From Ilex aquifolium (lineage: Eukaryota > Streptophyta > Magnoliopsida > Aquifoliales > Aquifoliaceae), in the NCBI GenBank assembly GCA_951799425.1, contig OX637394.1:14896001-14960000 (forward strand): a DNA stretch of 64,000 bases. Direction: 5' to 3'. Every line of letters starts with the position of its first letter. Position 1 is the first letter of the stretch. Both the position numbers and the translations under genes were made by a program. Positions 25,127 through 37,144 of the stretch are shown piece after piece. The notes beneath the pieces were generated by a model. The model ran no database searches and was not told the origin of the DNA. It worked only from the letters and a program-made list of their open reading frames with translations.

Positions 25127-26169
25127 TGGTGAATTTATGTTAGCATTATGTGTGTGCTCAGTGCTTCAACCCTTTGACAGGTGAATTTCAGTTTTAGAAC
25201 ATTACGAAGAATGACATTGTTTATAATTCATTGACACCCTTTTGTATTTGGTTTTTGTTTTGAATCTATTTTCCAAAAGAATGAAAATTCTCCAGAATAC
25301 ACAAACCCATTTCTCTGTTCTGATACAGGCAAAGAGCTGTCGTAGATTTGTCACTGTTAGATGGATAGTTGTATGTAGAAATACTTCATTTGTTAGGCTA
25401 AAAATATATTATTATAAGTCCAGTAAAGAAAGTATAGTGCTTGAAGCTTGAGTTTATGATCTCATATGGATGCCTTGAAATGCCAGAGACCTTAGGTTCA
25501 TGTGATGCCAAACCTTTCCTCTGTTTTCACTGATTTGGTCACTAAAATATTAAGAAGCTCAGAGGACTGGGTTTATTTCCTTCTAAGTTCTTTTTACAGT
25601 TCATATGGTTTTGCCAGAGAACGAATGATGATCTTAGAGGCTGAACAAGGTTGAAAGAACTGGCATTCATAAAAAAACAGAAAGGAAATCTGAAGTTTTT
25701 TTTTAGAGGAAAAATGAGAAACAAAGTTAGGAATGTCAATTTGATGAACTTGAAGAGCTACGAATCAGAAAACACAGAGGGTGGGAAGAATGGCCATAGG
25801 CTAAATAAACTGGACAAAGGGTATAAAGCAAAAGGCTAAATCGAGGTGATAGGTGTATTGTTACTGAAAATTGAAGAGGATGGCTCTTCTATTGTTTGTG
25901 ATCTCTATGTGTTGTTCTCTCAGACAAACGGCCATCGTTCTATGCAGGAGCTATCTCAGATCTCTGTTACCTTATTCTTCTCTCCATTGATATGTGTTGT
26001 AGATTCGATCCGATCCACATAAACCCATTTCTCTGTGTGCCGGTGTTCATTTGGTTGGATTGACAGTTTTGGTCCTATGTTTAGTTGTTTGTTTGGTTGG
26101 ATTGGGTTTTGTTCATTTGGTTGGATTGGATCTTATGATAGTGCTTACAGTCAACTACTTTCACATACA

Positions 26170-26365
26170 ATCAACTCATTCATTTATATTCGAAACATGG
26201 TCTAATTCTAGATGCTTACAGACTGTTCGACGAAATGCCTGAACGAAATGTGTTTACTTGGAATGCCATAATAAGTACCTACGTAAAAACCCTCCACTTC
26301 AATATAGTTTTGGTGAATTTAATTGTTTAAAAGATTTAGCTATACTTTTTCAAGCATGTGCCGAT
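26170..26365 (+). pseudogene. Captured PPR-protein fragment, copy 2
   Basis: This is the same 196-bp block as 24931-25126, with a handful of base changes. The RLFDEMPERNVFTWNAIIS-type reading is kept except for R-L to R-V at the first helix (AGACTATTC to AGACTGTTC keeps the leucine in the PPR frame). It shows that the captured segment was duplicated inside the Helitron. Confidence 0.82.
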
Positions 26366-26528
26366 CTGTTCTTCTACGACTTCAATCTACTGTGACTTCT
26401 TCATTTGATTCTACTTTTTGCATCTTCAAGTGCACCTTCCGACCATACTTTTATATTTTTTTAGAGTATATAACGATATATAAGACATTAGATATGCAAC
26501 TCACTCATTTATCTTGTTGCTTCTGCAG

Positions 26529-26598
26529 ATTGTGGAATATGCAAAGAAGAAGGACTTCACTTCTATTACAGTTGTCCACACTAATCGCCGTGAACCAG
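26529..26598 (+). pseudogene. Captured exon of RPF1 (Brix-domain ribosome biogenesis factor)
   Basis: RPF1 acts in 60S pre-rRNA processing in the nucleolus. This 70-bp piece reads IVEYAKKKDFTSITVVHTNR then REP, the conserved Brix-domain segment (IVEYAxxKDFTSLIVVHTNRREPD) as I know the family. It is preceded by TTCTGCAG and followed by GTAAATG, so the exon borders are intact. No neighbouring RPF1 exon is recognisable. Confidence 0.85.
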
Positions 26599-27391
26599 GT
26601 AAATGTTCTCAGGCTTAATTTTCCTAGCTTTTAATTTCGGTAAGAAGAAAAACTTGGCTATAAAACTTCAAGAATGATTATTATAAATATCTAAACTGAT
26701 CAAATTTAGGTTAAATTCAGGCCTAAAGTTTTTCTTCTACTGTTTTTTTTTTCTATTTTTTGAGATGATGTCTTTTTTAGTTGGGGAGACGTGTTTTGGC
26801 CCATATTATTAACTGACATGTTGTGTTTTTTTTTTTTTTTTCCTGTTTTGATGATGACCATGTTCACTCAAGCCACATACACGTAGTTGTAAGCAAACAA
26901 TACTGGGGTGCTATTGCACTGTTTTTCCTATTTAAAAAATCACGCTGAAATTTTTTTGTGAGTTTTTGTTGCGATTGAGATAATTATAAGCTAATTTTCG
27001 TAGATTGTAGCAATTTCACCTATCTTTCATCTGTTGATATTATATCATTCCTTTTGTTTATAACAGTATTGGTTTTTGGTGGACAAGTTTTTTGTAGTTT
27101 GGGTTCGAGAGTTCGACGAATTGGATTCTTGCCGCTGAAAATTCACTGGTGGATTACATTGGTGGATTGAGTTTATAATTATGTTTTGTTGTTGAATTGG
27201 ATTATGGTAATGGTGACGAATACAATAAAAATATTGTTGAGATCATTTATTACTTAAAAGATTGTAAAATTTGATTTGGTTCTATTAGTATTTTTTTTCC
27301 TAATGTATTTGTATATGTGTTGTTGCTTTGGAGAATTTTTTGTTCATTTTTGACAAGTAACGCAGTGCCTTCAAGCACGAGCAATGACTAG

Positions 27392-28015
27392 TATATATAT
27401 ATATATATATATATATGTTCAAATTTAAAATTCGAAACTCAATAATTGTAATTTTTTTTTTCAAGTTAGGATTCTTTATCTTTCTATATCACATGTTCAA
27501 ATTTAAAATTTAAACCTCCTTAATTATAATTTTTTTAAATTAATAGTTTTTCCCCCCTATAATCAATGATAAATAAACAGTGACATCGACATTGTGACAA
27601 ATAGCAGTGACACAAGAAAAAACAGTGACAGATATTGTAACAAAAAATTGTGATGCGAAACAGTTTTAAAGGAAATTTATCAAATCTAAATAGGGCGATC
27701 AAATAAAGAAAGCTACAAAAAATTAAGTCAAAACATGTAAGTTACATTTTTATTTAACCGTTCAAATCTATACATATGAAATTGTTTCATTTGTCACTGT
27801 TTCTGTCATAATTTACTGGTCATAGCTTTTTGTCACAGTTATTGTCACAGTATCTTTAGATATAGATAGCTAACCAAATTCAAAACTTAAATAAATTTTA
27901 CCAAACTAAACTAAATCAAGCCTTATATTACAATCAAAACTTAAATAAATTTAAAATTCTTTAATTTTAGATCTTTCAAAGACTTCTAAATTTTAGAACT
28001 TTCTCATATTAAAAC

Positions 28016-28093
<78 letters not shown>

Positions 28094-28115
28094 CATATAT
28101 ATATTTATACATATA
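27392..28115. other. AT-rich spacer with TA microsatellites
   Basis: No gene is seen. TA runs lie at about 27392-27416 and 28018-28090. A ATGTTCAAATTTAAAATT word occurs twice (about 27415 and 27494). Confidence 0.5.
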
Positions 28116-28199
28116 TCTATACTATTTTAAAATATCAGCATATATAAAAAATAATATTTTTTCCACTTTTACCCTCCAACACTTCAACTATACCATGTT

Positions 28200-28752
28200 T
28201 AGGGGTGCAACTTGGGTTGGGCAACCCGATTTCAACCCGAGCCCAACCCGAAAAAATTAGGGCTTGGGCTAGGGTTTTTAATACTTGGGTTGGGCTTGGG
28301 TCAAAAAACTTCAACCCGAATTCAATTTGGGCTGGGCTCGGGTTGAGGCATCGGCAACCCGATTTCAACCCGAACCCGAATTCAATTAGTGTGATAGAGT
28401 GATGTTTTAAGTTTAATATTTTTATGAGTCTAATTTCTATGTTTTCTGGGATTGTACTTTGAGATTACTAGTTTTTTGGTGTGAAAACAGATGATCAATA
28501 ATCGTGCACTGTTATGAATGAAATATATGGATTGTTTTATGAATTTGTAATTATTCCCCCCCTCTCTCTGTCTCTCTTGCAATGAACCCGAATTCAACCC
28601 GAGCCCGCCCGAATTAAACTCGGGCTGAGCTCGGGTTGAGTTTCTCAACCCGAGGTAGGGTTAGGGTTAGGGTTAGAGTTGAAGATTATATACCTAGGGT
28701 TGGGCTAGGGTTGACTGTCTAACCCACCCAACCCGCCCGAGTTGCACCCCTA
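28200..28752 (+). mobile_element. hAT-type MITE, second copy
   Basis: Inverted ends TAGGGGTGCAACTTGGG and GAGTTGCACCCCTA are flanked by a perfect 8-bp duplication ACCATGTT (28192-28199 and 28753-28760). The 553-bp interior is the reverse complement of the MITE at 15703-16320 with divergence. Short GTTAGGG runs near 28660 are part of the element, not telomere. Confidence 0.92.
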
Positions 28753-29570
28753 ACCATGTTTATCCTCCAAATTTAATATGACACTAAACCTAAATAATCA
28801 TCTCTACCCATTTGATTTCCTATTCTCAGCCGTTAGATATATATTTATATATATTTAATCAGTAATAACTCTATTAAGAGTAATGCTATGTAACCCAAAT
28901 ATGTAACTCAAATTTGCATCACAAATGAAAGGGAACTATTAGATCAGTGGATATACTCTATTAATACTAATATAGTATTTAACCAAATGTGATATACTCC
29001 CAAGGCCTTTCCTATTCCTACAAAGGCGGCTGGTATTCCAACCACCGGAGCCGTTAGATATTCTTCAAACTAAATAAAGAATGCCAATAATTCTTCACAT
29101 GGACTCTTGGACTGTTATTAACCGTTCATATCTTCAAATCAATCCCATATATCATTTGGAAATCTCAAAGCACAATGATAAGAAGTCGGCCATGTATCCG
29201 AAATCACTTGATTACAAATCTGTCATCAAAATTCTTTTGCTTGGAGATGCTTCATGTTCTTGATACAGAGAGAGATAAAATAGAGCAAGCAGGATGGAGG
29301 TGAGTCGATTGCAGAAAAGATTTGTCAAAAAAACAAAATCACTTTTTGTGAGGCAATAACAAAAAATGCAAGTATGCCCTCGTACGGGTTTGTGTTGTTT
29401 TGGTTTGAGTGATCTGTTGTCTTATTTCTGGTTTTGTATTTCGATGTTGTATGGTTTTAATATGTTTTTAGTGTTTTGGTTTGAAGATGTTCGTGGGTCA
29501 TGACCAGCTTCAATAATTCCAAGACATCAACAAATTAGATTTTGTGCTCTCTTGTTTATCCCAAGATTCT
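28753..29570. other. Unassigned AT-rich sequence
   Basis: No convincing coding or repeat signal was seen. It may be body sequence of the Helitron proposed for 28116-48421. Confidence 0.35.
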
Positions 29571-29990
29571 GGGGCGGCTCAAGGTAAATTGAGGCCTAAA
29601 GCGGTAATACTAAATAAGACATTTTTATTTTTAGTATTATTTTTTTAAAAAAATATTTTTAATTTTTTTTAAGTCAGAGAGGAGGATGTGATATTTTATT
29701 TTTGTATTTTAAGTGAGAGAGAGAGAGAGAGAGAGAGATTTTATTTATTTATTTTTTAAATTTTTTTTTTTTTGAGTTTCTAATATTATGGATTGAATTA
29801 TAGGCCCAAATTATTGATATTATAATTTTTTGATTGGGCTTAAATTTTTTGGGGCCTTTTTATAAGGTCTAAAATTTTCATGGATTTAAATTTTTTATGT
29901 GGACTAGTTATATATCTATAATTATGGGGCCTTCTAAAAATTTGGGGCCTAAAGCCCATGCTTTTTTTTTAATACTATAGGGCCGGCCCC
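29571..29990. mobile_element. Probable MITE with GGGGCxGGC ends
   Basis: The ends GGGGCGGCTC and GGGCCGGCCCC are inverted. The flanks AAGATTCT (29563-29570) and AAGATCTG (29991-29998) look like an imperfect 8-bp target copy, suggesting hAT. The interior contains short GGGCCT/AGGCCC words, a GA run near 29715-29738 and no ORF. A related piece may lie near 22140. Confidence 0.55.
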
Positions 29991-31388
29991 AAGATCTGAA
30001 AAGCTTCTTGATGATCTAATCAGAAAAGAGTGAGCTTGTTAATGCCCACCACACTGGAATGACAGATGGCCAGATCATGTCAGAGTTGACCGAACTCACT
30101 CTTAGTACCAGTGTTTTTTGAGTTCATCCCGACAGAATTCAGCTTATAGAAAGTTTAGAGTAGCACAGGTGAGTAGCCGAATCGTTGTGGTTTATTACAT
30201 GAGATTAGACTTTCTCTCACAGGTTGGCTAAATCAAAATCTTATGCATTTTTTTTCGTAATAGGTTTGTTTCCCTCGTTGTTGGGTTTATGAATGCAATG
30301 TATTTATTCTTAGTACAAAACAAAAGAAGATCATTGAGATCATTAAGTCAAGGGTTAGGGTTTAGAAGGGTTCTATTTCATCTTTTGTTCAAAGCATGTG
30401 CTATGTTATTGGCAATCACTTCCTTATTTTTGGTAATTCTTACTTTCTTCTCCAAAAAATTATAAGAAATTGTATGTCAGTTGCATGAGAAATTCAATAA
30501 TAGCAAAAAAAAAAATTTGAATTTTCAACAAGAGGATATATAAACTTTAGATTGTCTAATTGGGTTGACATGTAGTTATAGATAGTTTTTGTTCTAAATT
30601 TTCTAAACGTCTTTGCTATTATTGAGATGATTTTAGTTTGATAATTCCTTATAGATTTTCGTTAAGTTTGACCTTATCTTCCATGTTGAATTAAAGAGTC
30701 AATTGCATACACAAAAAATGATTTTCTTGCGCACCTCTGATAAATAAACCAACATTGAGGTGACCAAGTTGATGGCAAGATGGGCACCTCCGATTTTCTT
30801 GCACGCAAGTGTGCGTTCTTCCATGATAATTCTCTTGTGAGACGATCCATATGTGCTACATGCTAGGCAATTATATGTTTGAAAATAGTTACTTACCGGG
30901 AAAAAAATATTTGAAAATAGTTTCTTTGGATTAGATAGATCCATGTGCTACCAAGTTTATTGATTTTAGTATCTTTTGCATCTGTTGAGAAACAAATATG
31001 ACGCCCACACGTTGACAAAATTGTATACACGTTGACAAAATTGTATAGAATTTTGTATTTTGAGGGATATCTGTCTTTTGTTTTTTAAGATTAACCCTCC
31101 AATCTGATGTATCTTGTTCTATTTAATGGAAAGTTCATACCATTGCAATTCAAAAATGTATTATTTTCAATTATGAACATCCAACAAAGTCGTGGGATGT
31201 GCTCTACTATGGAAAGCTTTGCACTAATCTTAATTCCATTTTCTGTTCAAAAAAAGATCTTAAGTCCATTTGAAAGAAAACCATTGAATTTCTATGCTTG
31301 TTCATCAATCACACCTTCTAAACTCATAAACCGCTTCCCACACATCGTTCTTGAATGTTACTAACCCAGATAATTCAGCATTAAAAAA
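29991..31388. other. Unassigned spacer before the MULE
   Basis: No gene is recognised. About 30375-30640 resembles 41890-42150 in order of words (TTGGTAATTCT, then GTTGCAT, then TTTGAATTTTC/TTTGAATTTC), which suggests an old duplication on both sides of the MULE. Confidence 0.35.
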
Positions 31389-31480
31389 AGGGAAATTTGA
31401 AGGCCGGTCCCCCTAGATGGACTTGTTTGGAGATAAATCATGCAATAAAACTTATTTGGTTATAAGTCCACTTTTTGTCA
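31389..31480 (+). repeat. Left terminal inverted repeat of the MULE
   Basis: It starts near GGGAAATTTGAAGGCCGG and matches the reverse complement of 40240-40356 with mismatches and small gaps. The inner limit is approximate. Confidence 0.75.
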
Positions 31481-32898
31481 AATCTACTATTGTACCCTTA
31501 TTTTTTGCCAAACAACAAACGGCGTCTGAAAAGCCGTTTCTAAGGGAGACGGAGAAACCCTCAATTCTCGGCACTCAAACACCGAAACTTCCCCCCTTCA
31601 TTCTATCCTACAATTCCGGCAAAAAATCCTCAAATCTCTTTGTGTTCCTTTCTCCGAAAATCCTTAACCGTCATTACCCAAACCGCCTCAATTCAAAATT
31701 CAAAGAGATTACAGACCATAAGAGCAAAAACAATTTTACTCTTCAAGTTCCATTGGCGAAGTTACATAAGGGAGATTTTTTGGCATTCAAAACATTTTCA
31801 CCAACATTGGGATTCTTAAAAATTTGAAAGGTATGTGATTTTACATGTGATTTGATGTTTATTTTAGGGTTTTACAGCAACATTTACAATGTATATCGTT
31901 CAACCTGTCAAACAATTTTTTTTATTTTTTTTTTCCACAATAAAATTGTGATTCCTTGTTACTAATAAATTGTGATTCCTTGATAAGAATTATGATTTTT
32001 GTCTTTATTTTTGGATTTGTAGTACATTCGAAATTTATTGGTACTATTTTGTGTGGAATATCTCATGTTACTGTGAGAGTACTTTCAAAAATGTATCTCA
32101 TAATGTTGGTATGTTGATGTTCTTGTTTTGTATTGATTGTCCTAATTCAACCATTGACAGTGTGTTACTATTATGAATTTTTTTAAATTTTAAATTTTTG
32201 AATTATTTTTTTACTATAATATTTCAAAATTCGATGTTACTGTGAACACAATATGGCATTGGGGGTGGTACTGTTCATGTTACTGTTACTAAATCAATGT
32301 GTTATTTAGTTACATGCGAAAATTTTTGGTTGCTTTATGCGTTGTTCAAGACATTCGAAACCCATTGGTTCAAAGTAACATGAAATGGTTCATGTTACTG
32401 TGTGATAACTGAAAAAATGATTTCATATTTCCAATGTATGGATGTGCTTGGGTACTGTGGATGTCACTATGAAATTGATGTTACTGAAGATATGTTACTG
32501 ATCACAACCTTTTTGGTTTTTACTTTCACTGCACCATATGTTGTTTACGAAGAGTTCATGGGTTGTTGTTTGATTTTAAATGTAAATTGGGAAAACTGAT
32601 GTTACTAAATAACAGTTATCAAAATATCACAAGTTTCCTCCAAAAAAAGTTCAAGTTACTTTTGAACGCTGTTATGTATAATGTAATATTCATTCTATAA
32701 AATTGTAAAATGGGGACTCAATGAATTTCCAATGGAATCAATTGTATATTGAAAAATGATGTTACTGAATTGTGTTTGTTTGATGTTACTAAGAAGATGT
32801 TGCTGCGATTTATTTTATTAATTACTGTTACTATGATCATGTTACTAAGATAATGTTATTGTATGTTGTTCAACCATTGATAATTCAAATGTCATGTT

Positions 32899-35800
32899 AT
32901 AGGTTGATGGCAAAAATAGGTAAATCTACTGCTCCAAAAGCAGCTTCATTTCACCAATTCCGGTCTAACTTGCTTCTATTAGTGAAAGTTATTATTGACC
33001 TAAATATCACAGATGTTCACAGAGAACAACTAAAGAGAACACCATTTTGGCATTTGTTTCACACAATGTCAACATCTGAAGTGGATAAAGAATGGTTCAA
33101 AAAGAATGACAAGAGTATTGTGGACATAATTACCACGTTTGATGTTGAAACGTCAAGATTCTGTATTGGTGGGAAAGTTTTAAAGATAAGAAAGACTGAT
33201 GTAACCCTCATTTTTGGTATAGAAGATGGTGTGGAGCCAATTCTTTCCCTCCAAAGTGTAAAAATAAATTCACCATTTGTGATAAGGAGATTCAATAACA
33301 CCAATAGGTTGAATGCACCAATCATAAAAAGTAGGCTGGAGGATGCAGCAATGGGTGTTGGTAAGGATGATTGTGAAGATTTTGTTAGTTGTTCTCTTTA
33401 TATGTCTTAGTGACACTACTAATTACAAATATGGGGCAAACGATTGGATGAGGGTATGTGTCATACATAGAAAATTTGGATGAAATAAAAAAATATGACT
33501 GGTCTCAAGCAACAATTGTTGCAATGATGAATTTCATACGGTTGAAGTTTGACACACTGAGTGCAATAACCGGTTGTGTACTACTGTTACTTGTGAGTTT
33601 TTGATTGTCAATTTATTTGAATTTTTTTTATTAAAGATTATTTGTTCTATCTAATGTAACTATATCTAATTTGCAGTACTGAATATGTGAACACATATCT
33701 CTTATTATGGCCGACAAGGCGGATGCTTTCCCACGGTGGATGAAATGGGATTTAAGAAAACTTTGGGCGTCTCTCGCACAAAACACACTGTCCGACATAG
33801 CAGCTGATCAGGTATTATAAAAAATTAGTTTTTTCGTATTTCTATTATTTTTGACAGTTGGTTAATTACATGACAATGTTAATTTTGTGATAAATGTTAT
33901 TATAAAAAATTGATGTTACTGTGGATTTTACTAGTAGGATAATGGATGTTACTGTGAATGTTACTGTAGAAAAATGGATGTTACTGTGTAATTCACAGTC
34001 ACTTGATTCAATTGAGGTGAACATTTATTGGATACATTTTTTTCACATTACTAATGATGTTGTCAGGTTTTCCGAATGAAACTTAAGAAAATACTTGCTG
34101 AGAAAAGCTTAATGAAAGGAAATCGAAAAAATTCCAAGAATTTGCCAAATAGTGTGGAGGTTCCACAACAAAGCAAGAGTGCTTTAAATTTAGAATTGGT
34201 ATATGCAAGTGATGAATCTAATCTAGCTGCTGATGATCATATTGTGGTTAATGAAGATGTCCATGAAAGTGATGATGCATTACATGTTCCTACAAACGAT
34301 CATCCTATCCAAAAGGAGACTCAAAACGTCCAACCGTTTGATGCTTTTTTTGATGTGGTCATTTGAGAATCAACATTTATGGAACCAGATGAAGTGGTAA
34401 CACGTGAGGAAAAGTCGCAACAAACTTCGCATGACAATGAAGGTATGTCTGGATTGATTGTTGAAAATGAGGTGCAAAAATTCACTATCCAAATGCTGAC
34501 TGTGAAGAATGAAGCACTTCGAACGGTCATCAAGAATATTGGTGGAAACCAAAGGGAGGAAGATTTGAAGGAGATTGAAGATTATGCGATAAAAACTTAC
34601 TGACAGGGACAATCAGATTTTAGAATTAAAAGTTTTAGTTGATCTCTTGGAGAAAAACAAAGAAATACAAGAAAATTAAATTAAAACACTAACATCAAGG
34701 GTGTCCGAATTAGAAGAAGAGAACAATTCCCTGCATGATGTTGTAGCTGATATGGCTGTGCATGCAGTTACTCAGAGGTACCCACGGACTCCGCCAAAAC
34801 CTCAGCCCACCGAAGGTGAAGAACAAATATCGATGGTGAGAAAAATCAAAGGGAAAGAAAGAAAAAGAAAGAGAGATGAAGATTATGAGTATAGTAGTAA
34901 AAAACAGGGAGAAAATAAAATTTTGAAACAAGTTGAAAGCCAAGAACAAATCGACAAAAATAAAGGGAAGCATAATATACTAGATAGCTGCATCGATGTT
35001 GATGATTTGGATATTATAATGCCAAGTGAGAAACCAAAAAGTAAGAGAGTTGAAGCTCGAAGATGGAAAGCCTACAAGAAATTAGGACCGGGTGTGTACG
35101 ACAAATTGGTTCAAATGCATAAGGCTGAGAGAAAAAAGTAAGTAACTTAATGACCATTATGAAACACCTTATATATATTACTATTTATACTCTATTTTAT
35201 TAACATGTACTATTTTTAATTAAAAGGGCAACTTTATGGAGTGGAAAAAAGTATGAAAATATCATTGATGTTGATGATGTGTTGAAATTCATGGATGGGA
35301 AAGAGCTGTACAACAATGTAATGTACCATGCGTCTTGACAATTTAAACAAATTATGGAATACTTGAATATTTGTTATTTAACAAACTCATGTTATTACTC
35401 AGATGATTGATTGTTGGGGAGAAATACTGATGGAGGAAATAAATTGCAAATGTTTCTTTTTCAACAGTCTGTGCTGGGTGACTTTGTGTAACCTATGCTG
35501 AATTCTTGTTTGCTGGAGTATTGGATTAATAACATGAGTATAGTAACATTCATGTTACTATAGTAACACAAGTACAATAACATTCGTGTTACTATGAATG
35601 GAATTATAGTAACACTGTTGCATTTATGTTAATATAGTAACATGAATGTTACTGTATAAAATAACAATTGTGTTACTGTTCTATATTGACATTATTCAAC
35701 CTCTAAGATTTATGCGTTACTATTGATAAACATGTAGACGTGTGTAACAGTTGAGAAGCAACAACACTCCCACCAGATAGAGATAGACAACAATCTGAAA

Positions 35801-36470
35801 ATGGGGCAAGTGTGGTCATTACTAGTGTTTCCAATGAATTCAGATGCACAACGCACCCAACCCATACCATTCAACCGGACCTTGCTTGTACTGGATACAA
35901 AAGTAGGAGAATAGATCCACTACAACTCATTGAAACCTCGAAGTGGAATTATGGATAAATTTTTTGAGGATGCAAAAATATTGGTAAGTTAATAAAATAT
36001 GAACAACCCACATTGTTTGATATATTTTCATTATACAATATTAACAACATTTTATTATGGCAGAAAGACTATGTGGAGACGACATCTAAAGAAGGACAAA
36101 GGAAGTCATTGAAAATAAAGGATGAAATTGTTGTCAGCACACAAGACATCAAATGTCCAATATATTCATATGAGAAATGTCCTCAACAACGAGCTGACAT
36201 GTATGTAAATAATAAAATAGTATACCTTTAAGTAAATGACATTAAATATCATTAACAAAAATACATGAATGTAGGGTTGACTGCGGATTGTACGTGTTAC
36301 TTAATACAATAGCTTGCTCGAGGACAGCAAATAAAAGAGAAATTGAAATCACCGCAACTTAACGCTCTGCAGATCGATATGATGTCTACATTCATAAACC
36401 ATATGAATGAATGGACTGTTGACTACAAGACAAGATCAAGATTGAGAAAGAGATACAAAGACAAATAGGA
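32899..36470 (+). pseudogene. MULE-borne Ulp1-like (peptidase C48) protease gene, decayed
   Basis: Ulp1/SENP-family proteases cut SUMO and related proteins; plants have many transposon-borne relatives. Segments in order are: MAKIGKSTAPKAASF to IGGKVLKIRKTDVTLIFGIE (32899-33405); LDEIKKYDWSQATIVAMMNF in another frame (about 33470-33600); a piece reading Y-stop-ICEH then ADAFPRWMKWDLRKLW (about 33677-33810), with TGA where YWICEH is expected; a charged low-complexity region (34076-35138) with stops; LWSGKKYENIIDVDDVLKFM (about 35230-35310); IDCWGEILMEE and CFFFNSLCW (about 35405-35490); LLVLDTKVGE and HYNSLKPRSG; CPQQ; and VDCGLYVLLN (about 36276), which holds the catalytic cysteine motif DCGxYV. 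The catalytic histidine motif (usually HWxLLV) is not evident. Several frame breaks and stops make it a pseudogene as read. Confidence 0.78.
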
Positions 36471-37144
36471 AGTACAAATGTGTGGGATAATTATTCATTT
36501 TTAGGCTAATTTCATGATTGGTTAGAAATTGGTTGTAATTGTTGGGTGGTTGATATTTGGTTATAAATTGGTTGTCATTGTTGGGTGGTTGATATTTGAT
36601 TAGAAATTGGTTGTAATTGTTGGGTGATTGATATTTGATTGTAATGGAATGTTTGTGGAACAAAGGAAACTCTGTCCACATTGTTATTCAAATAGTAACC
36701 CAAACAGTAACATGTTCCAAAATTGTTCCAAATTTCAGATGCATTATGATTTTATAATGCTGAAATGAAGTTGCTAGTGGAATGTATTTGTTATTATCCA
36801 CATGGCCAGATATTGTTTGTATAATTTCTTTGTAAAACAGTTGAAAACTCTTTCAGGTTTGGTTACTCAAACAAAGTAACATGTGTAGTAACATGATTTA
36901 AAATTCCTCCAAATTAAGCAATCACAAAAAATCCATTTTAAAAAGTAACATTGGTTACTCTCTAACATGAGCATTAAATAGTAACATTGGGGTCACATTA
37001 ACAGTAACACGAAACATATATTGACCATGCGAGAATAATATTACACTACTAACTTATCACATTGTATAACCCATGGTATTCCCAATGCGTTACATGACAA
37101 ACACAAATAGCTGAAAAAATAAAGTAACATCTTATTCCAAAAAA

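Larger units (their letters stand above)
24541..25235. repeat. Direct duplication inside the Helitron (about 100 bp, offset 593)
   Basis: 24541-24643 (TTTATGTTAGCATTATGTG to TAATTCATTGAC) recurs at 25134-25235 with a few changes. The span given covers both copies. The STT3 exon and the first PPR copy lie between them. Confidence 0.85.
23993..27391 (+). mobile_element. Gene-capturing Helitron (3.4 kb)
   Basis: The 5' end is TCTATATAATAAAGTAG after an A. The 3' end is a degenerate hairpin (GTGC...GCAC, 27365-27378), then CTAG (27388-27391) before a T. Ends match the short elements at 16416-16789 and 48584-48941. No Rep/helicase coding is present. The interior holds pieces of at least three unrelated host genes: an STT3 exon, a PPR piece present twice, and an RPF1 exon, all in the plus direction like the element. 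Two of them keep splice sites. Two internal direct duplications (about 100 bp and 196 bp) show further rearrangement. The left part (about 24170-24380) is a CT-rich run of TCTCACAGTCTCACGCC-like words. Confidence 0.85.

Noticed and set aside
28640..28690. GGTTAGGG runs as interstitial telomere repeats
   Set aside because: They belong to the hAT MITE (the mirrored copy at 15703-16320 has the same words), and there are only three to four units.
31417..31827. 136-codon ORF starting in the left MULE terminal repeat
   Set aside because: It could be a leader exon of the Ulp1-like gene, but it has no recognisable motif and begins within the inverted repeat. It is not listed as a gene.
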